Assembly (NCBI GenBank): GCA_021464245.1
Contig: JADCRB010000064.1
Coordinates: 3,527,455-3,591,454, forward strand
Length of the DNA stretch: 64,000 nucleotides
Direction: 5' to 3'
Origin: Carallia brachiata
Taxonomy: Eukaryota > Streptophyta > Magnoliopsida > Malpighiales > Rhizophoraceae
The notes below the pieces were generated by a model. It was given only the letters and a program-made list of their open reading frames with translations. It did not search any database and was not told the DNA's origin. Position numbers and translations under genes: made by a program. Positions 44,069-56,248 of this stretch are shown piece after piece (within the stretch, counting starts at the first letter, position 1; each line of letters begins with the position of its first letter).

Positions 44069-46315
44069 ATGAGATTCAATGTCCTTAAAACTCTGTTGCC
44101 CTTAAACCCAGCAACGAATTTCAAAGGTTACATAGATTCATGTGTTTCTTTATTGAAAAGCCTCACCAACCAAGACTTAATTAGGGAAGGGAGTGCCCTC
44201 CACGCCCACTTAATCAAAATGGGTACATCATCACATAGATATATAGCCGTTAAGCTCTTGATCATGTACCTGAATTCTCGTAAAACAACCGAATATAAGG
44301 AGATTCTGAAGGATTTTAATGGGTTTGATCTTGTCGCTCACAACTGTTTGATTAGCGCCCATGTACAGTGGGGAAATCTGGAGGAAGCTCGAAAATTGTT
44401 TGATGAAATGCCTGAAAGAAACGAGGTTTCTTGGACTGCGTTGATCTCGGGTTTTATGAGATACGGAAGAGTGAAGGAATCAATGTTGTACTTTGAAAGA
44501 AACCCGTTTCATGACGTGATTACGTGGACCGCGGCTATTAGCGGACATGTTAGAAACGGGTTCTGTTTCGAAGCTTTGAAGCTGTTCTTGAGATTTCTTG
44601 AATCTGGCCTAAAGCCAAATGAAGTTACTTTTACCTCTGTTTCCAGAGCTTGTGCAGAGATGGGTAATTTCGAGTTTGGAATGAGCATCTTGGGTTTAAT
44701 AGTTAAAGCCGGTTTTGAAGGTTATGTATCAGTTTCAAATGCTTTGATTACATTATGCTTGAGAATGGGGGAAGTAACATTGGCTAGGAGGGTGTTTGAT
44801 AGGATGGAGAAGAGAGATGTTGTTTCTTGGACAGCGATCTTAGACACGCATGCAGAAATGGGTGATTTGAGAGAAGCTAGAAAGATATTTGATGAGATGC
44901 CAGAAAGGAATGAGGTTTCTTGGAGTGCAATGATTTCAAGGTACAGTCAGAGTGGTTGTCCAGAGGAGTCACTGAAACTTTTTCGAAGAATGGTTAAAGA
45001 AGGGTTCAAGCTCAACATTTCCGGTTTCGCTAGCATTCTAAGCGCATTGGCTGGCATGAAGGCCTTGCAGGTAGGAATGAGCATTCATGGAAATGTTATC
45101 AAAAGTGGGATGGCAAGAGATATTTTTATCGGTAGCTCTCTTATAGATTTGTACTCAAAATGTGGACAAATAAAGAATGGACGCACAGTGTTTGACTCCA
45201 TTTTGGAGAAAAATGTGGTTTCATGGAATGCCATGATCGGTGGCTATAGTCTGAATAGCAGAATGGAAGAAGCTCAGAAGTTGTTCGATACAATGCCATT
45301 GCGTGATAAAATCTCTTGGAATACTATCATTGCTGGTTTTTTAGATTGTGAACAGTTTGATGAAGTATTCGAGATATTCAATACAATGTTGTTGGTTGGG
45401 GAAACTCCAAATAAATCCACCTTATCCAGTTTGCTTTCTGCGTCTGCAAGAATGGCCTCTTTACAAAAAGGCAAGGACCTGCATGGGAAGGCAGTTAAAC
45501 TTGGCATTCAATATGATGTCTTCGTGGGCACTGCTCTTGTTGATATGTATGCAAAATCTGGTGATATTAGAAGCTCTAGGCAGGTCTTTAATAGAATGCC
45601 CGAGAAGAATGAAATTTCCTGGACGGTGATGATACAAGGGCTTGCAGAAGGTGGTTTTGCCAAGCAATCGCTTAATCTGTTTGAAGAAATGAAAAAATCT
45701 TCGTCCATCTCTCCTAATGGGCTAATGCTATCGTCAGTTCTGTTTGCATGTTCTCACGCTGGATTAGTTGATAAAGGGCTCATGTATTTTAATTCTATGG
45801 AGATTGTTTATGGAGTAAAGCCGAAGGGAAGACATTACACCTGCGTGGTGGATATGCTGTCTCGTGCAGGTCGCCTCTCTGAAGCTAGAGACTTCATTGA
45901 GTCCACGCCTTTTCAACTAGAAACTAATGCATGGGGAGCTTTATTAAGCGGCTGTAAGAAGTACAAAAACGAAATGTTAGCCGAGGAAACTGCTATGAAG
46001 CTGTGGGAAATGGCGGAGAAAAACTCTGCAGGATACTTACTCTTGTCAAATATGTATGCTTCCGCCGGGAGATGGAAGGACGTTTTGAAGGTTAGGAAAC
46101 TGATGAACGCGAAGGGGTTGAAGAAGAGGCCCGGGTGTAGTTGGATTGAAGTCAGAAATCAAGTTCATTCTTTTTATTCCGAGGATGGAACTAATTCTCA
46201 ATCAACTGATATTTATTGGATTTTGGAGCTCTTGAGATGTGTAATGTGCACAACTAAGTTGTTGCAGTGCGAAAATAACGCACTCTGTGCTAGGCTGGCA
46301 GCAGCCCCTGGCTGA
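44069..46315 (+). CDS. PLS-class pentatricopeptide repeat protein (E/E+ subgroup)
   Basis: A single uninterrupted 748-codon ORF, intron-free as usual for this family. It has many tandem ~31-36 residue repeats, with cores such as LEEARKLFDEMPERNEVSWT, LIDLYSKCGQIKNG, VVSWNAMIGGYSLNSRM and VVDMLSRAGRLSEARDFIES. After about residue 630 come the E and E+ motifs (NAWGALLSGCKKY, YLLLSNMYASAGRWKDV, CSWIEVRNQVHSFYSED). No DYW deaminase domain follows. PLS-E proteins are organelle RNA-binding factors, mostly for C-to-U editing with a partner deaminase. Targeting to mitochondria or plastid is expected, but the N-terminus (MRFNVLKTLLPLNPATNF) does not decide which. Start chosen as first ATG of the frame after AT-rich DNA. 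The RNA target cannot be stated. This is the only large intact gene in the window. Confidence 0.93.
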   Translation: MRFNVLKTLLPLNPATNFKGYIDSCVSLLKSLTNQDLIREGSALHAHLIKMGTSSHRYIAVKLLIMYLNSRKTTEYKEILKDFNGFDLVAHNCLISAHVQWGNLEEARKLFDEMPERNEVSWTALISGFMRYGRVKESMLYFERNPFHDVITWTAAISGHVRNGFCFEALKLFLRFLESGLKPNEVTFTSVSRACAEMGNFEFGMSILGLIVKAGFEGYVSVSNALITLCLRMGEVTLARRVFDRMEKRDVVSWTAILDTHAEMGDLREARKIFDEMPERNEVSWSAMISRYSQSGCPEESLKLFRRMVKEGFKLNISGFASILSALAGMKALQVGMSIHGNVIKSGMARDIFIGSSLIDLYSKCGQIKNGRTVFDSILEKNVVSWNAMIGGYSLNSRMEEAQKLFDTMPLRDKISWNTIIAGFLDCEQFDEVFEIFNTMLLVGETPNKSTLSSLLSASARMASLQKGKDLHGKAVKLGIQYDVFVGTALVDMYAKSGDIRSSRQVFNRMPEKNEISWTVMIQGLAEGGFAKQSLNLFEEMKKSSSISPNGLMLSSVLFACSHAGLVDKGLMYFNSMEIVYGVKPKGRHYTCVVDMLSRAGRLSEARDFIESTPFQLETNAWGALLSGCKKYKNEMLAEETAMKLWEMAEKNSAGYLLLSNMYASAGRWKDVLKVRKLMNAKGLKKRPGCSWIEVRNQVHSFYSEDGTNSQSTDIYWILELLRCVMCTTKLLQCENNALCARLAAAPG

Positions 46316-47004
46316 TGTGGTTAAATTGATGCTTGACGTACTCAAAAGAACTTTCCTTTCTACCTGCAAGGTGCGGTGTTCTTCGGGGTCAGGAGATGGT
46401 TGGATGGACTTGCCTTGTGTTTCAAAGTTCAGACAGAAGCGACATTTTGGCGGTCCCACAACAGTATTAGCATGAAGCTTTAAGGCATGTTAAAATGCAG
46501 AGACAAGTGATTTTTTTGCGCTGATCTGATCCAAGTAACCATTGGGTAATTCTTCAAAAAACAGTCCTAGAAAAGCCAGTATTCTGACTGATCGACTTTC
46601 CTAGCTCTTTGCGGAGTTCAGAAACTTCATGTTGCTGATGAGGTTGCTTCAAAATGATCTGTTAAAGAATCGGATTTACAAATCCCCCATCCACACCCCC
46701 ACCCTACAAAAGAAAGAAAGTAAACCTAGTACAGAACAATCTTAGGAGGCGAGAGGGCGAGATATTTTACTAGTTAGTACGCCAAACAGTCTATCATGAC
46801 AAAATTTAATAGATTCTCTCATTTCAAATGACACCAACATATGGCACCACTGCCCATGGGACAAAAAATCTTGCTTCATGCTGCTTCAATGTTACCTCTA
46901 ACTCTGTAGTCTATAGCCCTCCAAAATGGGTTGGCAGCTCCTGATTCACTTATGCACAAGTTCCTCGAAATATTAGTATAATAAGGTGTCTTTTGTGATT
47001 CTAG
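46316..47004. other. Convergent intergenic region between PPR and MORC genes
   Basis: 3' flanks of two convergent genes. No additional gene recognised; short ORFs here are without domains. Confidence 0.5.
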
Positions 47005-50000
47005 CTAGAAGCAGAAGCCCATCATAAGTCTCTGTTCATCAATCCAGTCCATTGATCTTGATTCGGCCAATAATCTTGTATACTCGGACTGGACTTCGCT
47101 TAGCTCACTTTGAAGCTGTTGCACCTGTAACAAAACCAAAAATGCTGCTATAGAAAAGAGCCTACCAGATGGACTTGATGTCGCCAGTTCAGGTGCAAAA
47201 AACCAGATTTGGCATCTTACCACCTGTTCTCATTCTTGCCCTTTAGGTGCAATTAAGGGCTAGTTTTACTGTAATGTAATTGGACAATGGCACGTCCTTT
47301 TAGGAAAATGTGTAACTGCAGAAGGAACTACATACCTTCAATTGTAGCATTCCACGTTCTTCTCTAGCTCTGATAGCCTGGAAGACAAGTGATAGTGATA
47401 GCATAAATAGATAAATGCTTTTGAAAGTCTACGAGAGAAGTGCAAGTCAATGCAGTCATTTCTTTTAAAAGTAAAAAATAAAAATAAAAATAAAAATAAA
47501 AAAAAAAACCAAAACAAAACATAGATGCCATGGCATGCTTAGGAATCACGTTTAGAATTGCTTCAGAGCAACTGTAAGAGCACAATAATGGCAAAACGGT
47601 CTTTTTGCTGGAATCCATTAGTCACAGCTCGCCAGAAGCAGAATTGAGATATAGCCAACAATGTGAATACTCACTGTAAGTGGAGCCTTTTGTTTTCTTT
47701 CATGATAATCGCTGCCTCTTGATCTTTCATGAGATTCTTAGTTCTACAATTAGGCTATAAACAAAAAATATGGAGAAGAAGGATCAGCAACGAATGCTTA
47801 AGAAAACTGACCATAGAGCGAAGCAAATATAATGAAGTTTGGTTGGTTAGATTTTAAAACTTTATAAAATAGTAATATTTTGTTCAGCACAGTCTACACA
47901 TCAAGCCAACTTTGCGACTGCTTAAATCAACACAGATTTCAAACATTATATGGCAAGTGGCAACAAGATTGGCTAACCAGTGGACGATGTAGTAAAAAAA
48001 AGATTCCGCTGTTATCAGAAATCATTTTGTTGCACTTCGAATTTAAGAATGTACTCAAATCACTCAACTATTGCTTTAACTAGGCCGATCAACGTAGGGA
48101 CATTAGAAATGTAATTGTTATAAAATTATGCTTAACAGTATAACAACATTGCTAACTTGCATATCAGACCCTTACCTGTGCTTCTACATAATGCGTATTA
48201 GCAGCATAGTCCTCTGCATTTTCTAATCTCGCTGGAGCATCAAGTTCCTTTCGTTTTGTACCCACTCCTGGTTGCATCAGCCACAAAATATCAAAATTTA
48301 TTAAGTTTTAACTCACAGTCTTTTTGGAAACTAGTTGGTGTCAACGACAAAACGTTTAAGCAATTCCTAAATCATGACTAGTTTGGAATTCTAGTGACAA
48401 ACCTTTCCGTATCCTGGTTTGATTTGATTCTGCCGAACTTGCCTGCATTGTTGCTGACCTACATCCTATAATGGTGACCACATCCTCCAATGCATCAACT
48501 ATGGAAGCATCTCCTTGACAATCAGTCACGGTGGAAGTACAATTTGATGGCATGGGTTGTTCCAGGGAACCATGAGATCTTGAAGCAAGAGCCTCCCGAT
48601 AAGGCAATGTAGCAGGAGGATGCTTTTTAATTTTATAACCAAGCAATTCACAGTGTAAACGCCTGGAAACATATAATTGAATTATTCACTGAGCATTGAA
48701 ACTAAAGAATGATTTCAAGGATACACACAAGATTTAAAAGCATTAACTAAAAGGGAAAGGTTCACCTAATACAGATATTAGTAGGCATAAAGTACAATAA
48801 TATTTTCATTGCTCAAGTCTTCAGCAAGTTGAAGTTTTGAAAGCAATAGATTCGTGTAAAAATGCTGTAAGATTCACTGTATCCGAAATTTACCCAGACA
48901 AACACTCTAGAAAATAAAGCAATAATGAGGCAACAGCTATTTAATAAATTAGTTTTATATTACCGTAAAGATAAAATTTGCAAACTTGCAACTAGCTTAC
49001 CAATATTCAAGAGTCATTTGCTTCAAACGGTCTTCAAGTTTTTGAAAAAGTGTTGTCTTCTCAAAATCTTGCTTGTTGTGAGTGGGCTGAATGAAATTTG
49101 CTTCCAAAACACCTACAAGTAGTGTTATGTATTTGCTTCAAATATAAATTTTTCTCTTTCCAATAATAATTCCAGTCAGCAATTCTCACCTACAACTCCC
49201 CTGCCATTGCTGTTTGTCGTATTCTTAAGTACACGCCAAAATGGCTGCCCAAGGGGAAAACGCATGGATGTATGAAAATTATGAAGATAACTAATAGAAG
49301 CAATAAGTACCAAGGATCCCATAGAAGGCCTTACCAGTATTAGACGGTTTCGATGGTAGACGGAGAAACCATGGATATTTAATTTTGGAGCCTCCTTCAG
49401 GAATCCTATTGTAGTAACGACTACAGCCTAAGCAACAAAATCATCAGCAATGGATGACAGCTTGCTAAATGCTGCTATAAATGCTCAAGCACAAAATGAT
49501 ATCGCAATTTACAAAGACAAAGTGTCAAATTTTTATTGTAAAAGCATCCCAAAGTAATCAACAATTCTTAGTAGTTCTAGTCAAGCTGCAATCTCATAAA
49601 AAATTCAATCCAAATGCTGCCAAATATAGTTATTATTTGATGTTTCGTGTTAATTCAATTTTCAGATTAAGTGCTGAGGAATTTTGAATTATTAAAGCAA
49701 ATTTAGCCCCACTTCTGTTCAGTCAGCTGGAATCATGTTTCCTTCAAGAGATGCAAAGTGTTGCATATACATAAAAAGAAATAATAATGACCTCGCTGTC
49801 TCATAAAACCTTGAGGAAAACGGTATGCTTTCTATACCTCTACTTAATCAACATTATTTGTGCATCAGAATAGACACAAACACGAAGCCATTTATGAGAT
49901 GCAGTTACTACTACATTGGCAATTCGTATCATATGTATAGAAAAAGCTAAAATCTTTTTTACTTAGACAACTTAATATGCACCTCATCACTTCCACCGGT

Positions 50001-53000
50001 TTGTGGTCTGTACTGGATGAATTCATGAAATTTAAGGTCGTCTGCAATATTATGCCGTTCAACAACTTGTCCTCTCAATATTATTTTAAAAGACTCAGGC
50101 AGTCGTAGATATAAGATGGATAAGTATACCTGTCATCATTAGCATGACGTGAATTAGTGGAGATAAAGTTGTATGGGAAAATTAATCAAAATATGAAGCT
50201 GCACTTACATGAAGTGAGTAACAATAAGCATGAGCCATGTGCTGGATGGCTGTTGGGCTAATTTCCCCACTGATCCTAATATCCTATATTCATTGTCTCA
50301 CAAAAAGCAAATGCATCAAGGATAGTTCAAGATATGGCTCATAATAAAATGAATGCAGGGGATGAAGACTACCTGGGCATTGGAATCAAAATCCAGTTCC
50401 ATATTCCCATCATCATTTAACCAAAGATTGAAGATAATAATTTTGTTCCCTGATGCCCTATGTCAAAACTGATTCTTGGACTAGTAAGAACGAGAAATGA
50501 GGTAATGAAGCTTGAGAATGTCAAAGAATCAAAAGCCATCACCACAACAGTAACTGCATGTCTCAAATTCAAAGTCCTAATAGCCTTTCTTCCATCAGTG
50601 CCAATTACGATCAGCGTGAACATTTTAGAAGATAACAATATATCTAATGCATTCACCTAAGCAATCAGAAATTTCACTCTTTCCATCCTCAATTTCAATA
50701 AACAAACCTCCTAGCATGTTGTTTAGGACATTAGCTGCTTACTACTGTGTGGGTAAATGATGCAACAAGAAGAAGCAAAGGATGAGCTATACCATCTTAA
50801 CCCTACAAGAAAAATTACAAAACTTCTATCAACCTTTTTGCTTTTCATATTTAAAAACCATCACTATTAAGTATATTATTCACATGGGATGTGCAGGCAG
50901 ATGATCAGTAATAATAATTTTCCTCCTCCTTTCAGGGTTTCAGTGTTCCTCATTCCATACGATGATTAGCCAGCATTCCATGGTTGTGTTAATTGAGTTG
51001 ATTCCTTGATATTTGACCACAAAATTGACTTCTTGAGTGTTTTTTTATACATGGCATATGAAATTCTGTTGTCATTTAATGCCCAAACACCCTAACTAGT
51101 GCAGTCTTATCAATCTTGCACTATTCCACCAAATGTGTGCAGCCAAAAGATTCTGCAGGCTTACTTGCTTCAGCAGCTCCTGTTCAGTTGAATAAGGAGA
51201 CCATTGCAGTAGCATGGACAGATTTGAACGAAATGCTCCTTTTCCATGAGGTAGAATGGGACTGAGCATTTCAGTTGATGTGTTAAACTCATAATCCACC
51301 TGCATTAATAAGAAAGCTGACAGTAAGATTGCAGGAGTGTACCCTTGGCCACCAAAGAAAACCTGCAGGTGAGAATCAATCCATGGGAAAAATCCACAAT
51401 GACCTGAAGATCTGGGAATGGGACTTGAGAACATATTAGCTATACAAGGAATGGAAGAAGATGGAATCGCTCAATTTGGAGTAAAACATAAAAAGGAGTT
51501 TGCTCCCGCTCCCACTGAGAAGCAATAAACAAACACTCATGTGTTGTTACCAGCCCTTGTTTCTGGGTTTCTTAAACATCCATTTTGGTCAATTTCAAAA
51601 AATAAGGTACTGAGATTCCACATTAAACTGCTTATTCTTAAGCATATGAATGATGCCTAAGTTTGTATTGACACTAGCGCGTACATGCATCCTCAGCAGC
51701 TCACAATCATGTTCCGCGGAGATTTCAAGTAACGTGTGACTACAGAGTGCAAGTACCTGATACATATATTAACTTCATGAACTAACTTGGAAAGTTGAAA
51801 ACTAGCAACATAAATTAAGAATGAACATTTGAAAGATCCAATGGGTAATACAATAGTGATCAAAGTTTATACCCACCATTGGTACCGCAATCCTGTCATG
51901 GCCTGTTTGCCTTAAAAATGTATAAGAGAGAAGACCAACACTTTGAGTCACTGAGCTCGTCTCCACATGGCAGCTGAAGACGATAACATCAGCTCCAAGT
52001 CGCATAGTGCTCGTCTTGAAACCATTTCCATCTAAAAGAGGGGCTGTGAATAAGCAAAACTAGAAAGGAATACATAATAAAGCTACAATCAACAGAATCT
52101 GGTCCATACACTGTCCAATGGAATGCTTTGTGTTCTCTGTAAAGCCAAAGCTCATACAGTTCCTTATAGCTTCTGGACCCATTCCCCTACCATTGTCTTC
52201 TTGTTGAAAATCATCGAGTTTCAGACGCAAAAGCTTTAGTTGAGGATCTTGTCAGCAACTCGGCATATAATAAAGCAATTATAAACACTGAATGAAAAAG
52301 ATACCTTGAATTAGCAAAGCGGGACTCCCATCTCGGGAATTTGAGACCTTGTTTATGATGATAGATGTGGCCCCATTTTGTATCTGACAAAAGAGCAGCA
52401 TTAGAGGATGATCACGCTAAACCTTCATCAGAACCAAACTTTAACAACAATGAGAACAGTTTTCAATTCATTCCATAGCTTTCTTTCTAACACAACATTC
52501 TGGCACAGATTATTCCCTGTAGGACACAACTAAGAAAGAAATTTTGTCTTTAAGACTTCACAAAACTATACAAATTGCTGCCATACTATTTTTGAAAATG
52601 CTGTTCTTAATTGCCCAGAAGCTATTCTCTGAAAACAAAAGAAGTCCAATCATTAGACTTTACCTCATCAACTGCATTGTCAACCAGCTCTGCTATCGCT
52701 GCAAACAGAGCTCAACAAAAGGAGACAGAGGAGAGGACTACACGTTAGATTCAAAAAAACAAAAGCGCAGCACATTAAAGCAAAGCATATTAACTAATAT
52801 CATCCACAAACCCAAACATACCGCCAAAGACCCACTTATGTGAGGTTGCATTTGAATGAAGAAACATGGGATGCACATGCAGGTGATTTTTGTTGTCTGC
52901 AATCAACAAGCAAAATCAATATTTAGATAGATAGCGAAGGTAAAACACTCAAATTTGAGCAAAAATGGAGAACTGTAATCACGAAATCAAGTTTCGCAGG

Positions 53001-53575
53001 TTTTCTACTAAGTTCTGAATCCCGGTCAACAGTAAGGCTTCTTCTTGTGAAATTTTTTAATCAAGACTTGGCTACTTTCCGCGTCAATCATTATTGCAAT
53101 TTTTTTTTTTTGGGCATACCCAGATAAAGTCAGTAAACAAAAAGAATTTTGAACCAACAAGTATATTGGTTCAGTTGGTTAGTAGGCTGATCTCAAGCGG
53201 ATTCACCTGCCAATACGTAGGGTTTCAAACTTGGAAAAGGGACTTGTTGGGAGGGAAAAAAAACCCGTAGTGCTCTAATCGATTGGCCACCATTTTTTGC
53301 ACCAAAGTAAACAACAAGAATTTTGAAATAGCCAATTTCTTACTTAGATTTGAAGCTTTGCAATCCTGTGTCAGCCCAACTTCATAGTTCCCAGCTTTCC
53401 AGAATTTCCGACAGATTGGAGCAGTAGATAGTTGGAGTCCTGAAGCACCGCCTTTATCTGAAACATTAGAGTCCCTCAAGCTAGTGCTAGAAACATTTGC
53501 ATTTCCGTTGCCATTCAATTCCCGAAACTCATCATCACCACTACTGCACATTTCTAAAAAACCTGGAGGCCTCAT
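47005..53575 (-). CDS. MORC6: MORC6-like GHKL ATPase, copy B (all exons, with lesions)
   Basis: Start ATG at 53575; stop TAG at 47005-47007. Exons: 53575..53344, 52896..52822, 52698..52664, 52383..52305, 52199..52110, 52031..51877, 51299..51165, 50468..50373, 50283..50209, 50129..49983, 49427..49335, 49244..49190, 49112..49002, 48662..48403, 48267..48176, 47754..47675, 47377..47336, 47124..47005. Domains: GHKL ATPase (AELVDNAVDE; EDNGRGM; GQYGNGFKTSTMRLGADVIV), S5-like part (FNLWLNDDGNMELDFDS; RLPESFKIILRGQVVERHNI; VYHRNRLIL; GVLEANFIQPTHNKQDFEKT), C-terminal coiled coil (VQQLQSELSEVQSEYTRLL). In Arabidopsis MORC6 acts with MORC1/2 in heterochromatin compaction and gene silencing. Odd: exon 8 reads TTTTGACATAGGG where copy A has TTTTATGACATAGGG, giving an in-frame stop. 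The exon 16 donor reads ACAGTGAGT and puts exon 17 out of phase. It may be disabled or mis-sequenced. MORC6 rather than MORC1 is my judgement. Confidence 0.8.
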
Positions 53576-54052
53576 TTTAATTGCTGCGGAAAATACAACA
53601 ATCCACATCATTTTTCTTATTAAACCAAAAAAAAATAATAATAATAAAGTAACGCTGAGGTTGGAACACTGCAGCTAATGAATAATAATCAAAATCAAGA
53701 GCACACGAGTAGTAAGACAGCAACAGCAAACAAAGATAGTCAAAATTAGGAAGGAAAACCAGTCAAATGCTTGGGAAACAAGTTCAAAATCACTTCAAAA
53801 CAGCTCTTCACAAGCAAATAATTGAAGATCAAGAGGAGATGAATTTTGTCTATACTCTGCAGGTTTTCTTGGAGATGAGCGGACGGTGGCTAAAAGGAAA
53901 AACCTGCTTCTGTAAACTTTGAAGGCAAGGCAAGAAAATGAAGCTTGTTCGGCAAAAACTTTTCCTTTATATTTTTTATCGCAAAGAAAAATACGCAAAA
54001 ATTTAGACACAGAAAATTTTATATAAAAAGTTACGTAGAATTTTAATAATAA

Positions 54053-54574
54053 GGGTTAAATATATTTATTATCTAATGATTTAGTTGTTTTACGTTTTAT
54101 TTTTTATAATTTTAATTTAAGTAATAAATTTTTTTATATTTTTTAATTTTAGTAATTAATTTCTGAACAGTAATTTATTAAATTGATTAATAAAAATTGA
54201 CCATAATTATATTATTTTATGATTATAGGAACTTTATTATTTTTATATAAATTAATTATAAAATTATCTCAGATACTTTTATATTAATATGTGAAGTATA
54301 TTGAAAATAACAAAAACTGTGAAGTAAATAATATAAAATGTAGTTAAAATACATACCGAAATTTAATTTAAGAAATAAGTAACATATTTTTTAATAGAGA
54401 TAAAAAAATTACAAAATAATATAATTTTAACTAATTTACCTTAATTGATTTAACAAATTACTGTCAATTGGTTAGTTGATAAAATTAAAAAGTGTAGGGA
54501 ATTTATTATTTAAATTAAAACCACACGAGTAAAATGTAAAATAATTAAATTGTAAGGGGTTAAATGTATTTAAC
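54053..54574. mobile_element. Long-TIR MITE, probably Mutator-like
   Basis: 522 bp absent from copy A. The ends form ~80 bp imperfect inverted repeats (GGGTTAAATATATTTATTAT left; GTTAAATACATTTAACCCC from the right, later both with TTTTAATTTAA(G/A)TAATAAA). Flanked by TTTAATAATAA at 54042-54052 and 54575-54585. Copy A has one such site (13405-13415). A 9-11 bp duplication plus long TIRs fits Mutator-like MITEs. Confidence 0.8.
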
Positions 54575-54702
54575 TTTAATAATAATTATGAATTTGATAT
54601 ATAAAAATTTATATTAAAATTTAAAAAATATATTATATTTTAAAAATAAATAAATTATTAAATTATTTATTTATTTTAAGTGCACCGTAAATTTCGCACT
54701 GC

Positions 54703-54823
54703 GGTTGACGATACTGTAAGGAATCCGAAGGATTGAAACGCGTGATCCTGACAAGGACGAGCAAGTACGCAAAAGAAGCGAGGGAATGACCACGTGTCAT
54801 TTTCATTATCCCTATTCTTGACA
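54703..54823. promoter_or_regulatory. Conserved upstream block with G-box
   Basis: A ~120 bp island of high identity to 13895-14011 between diverged AT-rich segments. It includes GGAATCCGAAGGATTGAAAC and ACCACGTGTCATTTTC; CACGTG at 54791-54796 is a G-box/ABRE core. It lies ~1.2 kb upstream of the MORC start. Conservation in both duplicates suggests a regulatory element, but a chance slow-evolving stretch is possible. Confidence 0.45.
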
Positions 54824-55329
54824 TAAAAGTGTCACTTCCATTTATAAACCTGCTTCGCTAATTTTTTTTGGTTGAATAAAAAACGATAATAATTTTTTTA
54901 TTAAGATATATTTCGATCATGAGTTATATAAATTTATTTTTATAAATTTTACATCTTTATAATATTATTTTCTTTAGCTATCATGTAATGTAAATAAATG
55001 AAATAGCAAGCATTAAATTATAGTGAACCCTTATTTGTAATTATTATTTTTGAGTATAATTATATATAAAAATTAAAAATTTACAATTAAGCATTGGCTG
55101 CATTCATTTAATCTCGTTCATTCATCTTTTTTCCCGTCCAAAGAGTTGTTTGGTGCTTACTCATGTTTTTGAATTTTTCTCGCTAAAGTCATTCAATCCT
55201 AGAATTCTCATGGAATCCGTCATTCATGATTCAACTCGAATAAGATAAACGGAGGAAAAAAAAAAGTAATTATTAGCAGTCATATGAATGGCCACCTAAT
55301 CAAAAGCTTCATCTATCTTTCCAAACTAA

Positions 55330-55587
55330 TGCTGTGTTAGATTGAAGGAATTTGGATGAAAAAAAAAAAAAAAAGAAAATTAAAAATTAAAAAATATCAT
55401 TATTATTGTATTATTTTTTCATAAATTTTTTATTTATTTTTTATTAATTTAAACAACTAACATTTACTTTTTCTCTTATAAATTACTGTTCATTTTATTT
55501 CTCACAAATTCCTAATCATTTTCTTTCTCACAACTTATTTTTTATTCATTTTCTTTCTCTCTACTTTTTATCAATCCAAACACATTA
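55330..55587. mobile_element. PIF/Harbinger-like MITE with TAA target duplication
   Basis: 258 bp, absent from copy A. Ends TGCTGTGTTAGATTG and, reverse-complemented, TAATGTGTTTGGATTG. Flanked by TAA at 55327-55329 and 55588-55590. The empty site in copy A is CCAAACTAAATGCCC (TAA at 15198-15200). No ORF. Confidence 0.8.
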
Positions 55588-56221
55588 TAAATGCCCTCAT
55601 AAGACTTAAAAAAAAAACAAAAAAGTGAATTTATAAAATTCTTTTTGTAATAACTAGCATCTCAGCCAGATATCCTGGCCTAGCTTGTGCTTGGCAATAA
55701 ATCGGTGGCTTGAAGAAAACGAAATTAACGAGAAAGGCGGACAAATGACTAACACATTAATCTGATTAAAAAAAATTAAATGTTGAAATAACGGTAGGAG
55801 TGTTTTTTGGTTTGGTTTTGAAATCGGTGGTGCTCTTGTTTTTTTTTATCCAATTGAATCGAGGGTTACGTCATATAAACAAGGAGACCCGAGCGTTAAC
55901 CGGTTTTCTTAAGCCCCAAATTATCGACGTACCAGTAGATTCAGTCCCAGTCTTTGGCACCATATGGGATGGTCAAATGGTCAACGCGTTTATGCAATTA
56001 CACCATAAATGTTGTCAATTCTTTTCAATTATGCATATTTTAATTTAATTGTTTGTATTTTTGTATTTTTACTCAACGATTCCCATATTTTTACTTGAAA
56101 AATGTGTGAATCTCACACAAAATCCTCTTCTTCTTCTCAGTCTCTCACGCTGGATCCCCACCATTTCCGGAGTTTGTTTAAACAAAAAATTAATAAACAA
56201 CAACAACAACATCCAATGTGC

Positions 56222-56248
56222 TTTCCCGCCAAAAATGGCACTATAAAT
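56222..56248 (+). promoter_or_regulatory. E2F site plus TATA box upstream of the MER3 locus
   Basis: TTTCCCGCC at 56222-56230 is a consensus E2F site, common in plant S-phase and DNA-replication/repair genes. TATAAAT at 56242-56248 lies 11 bp downstream. A pyrimidine-rich leader (CTCTCTCTTTCTCTCTC) and an ATG at 56403 follow. Confidence 0.7.

Larger units (their letters stand above)
49583..56022. repeat. Segmental duplication copy B (paralogue of 8926-15640)
   Basis: Same orientation as copy A and about 40.7 kb away. Starts at AAGCTGCAATCTCATAAAAA (49583) and ends near ATGTTGTCAATTC (56022). Here the MORC gene continues beyond the breakpoint to its 3' end, so copy B holds the fuller gene. 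Two MITEs have inserted since duplication. Confidence 0.9.
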
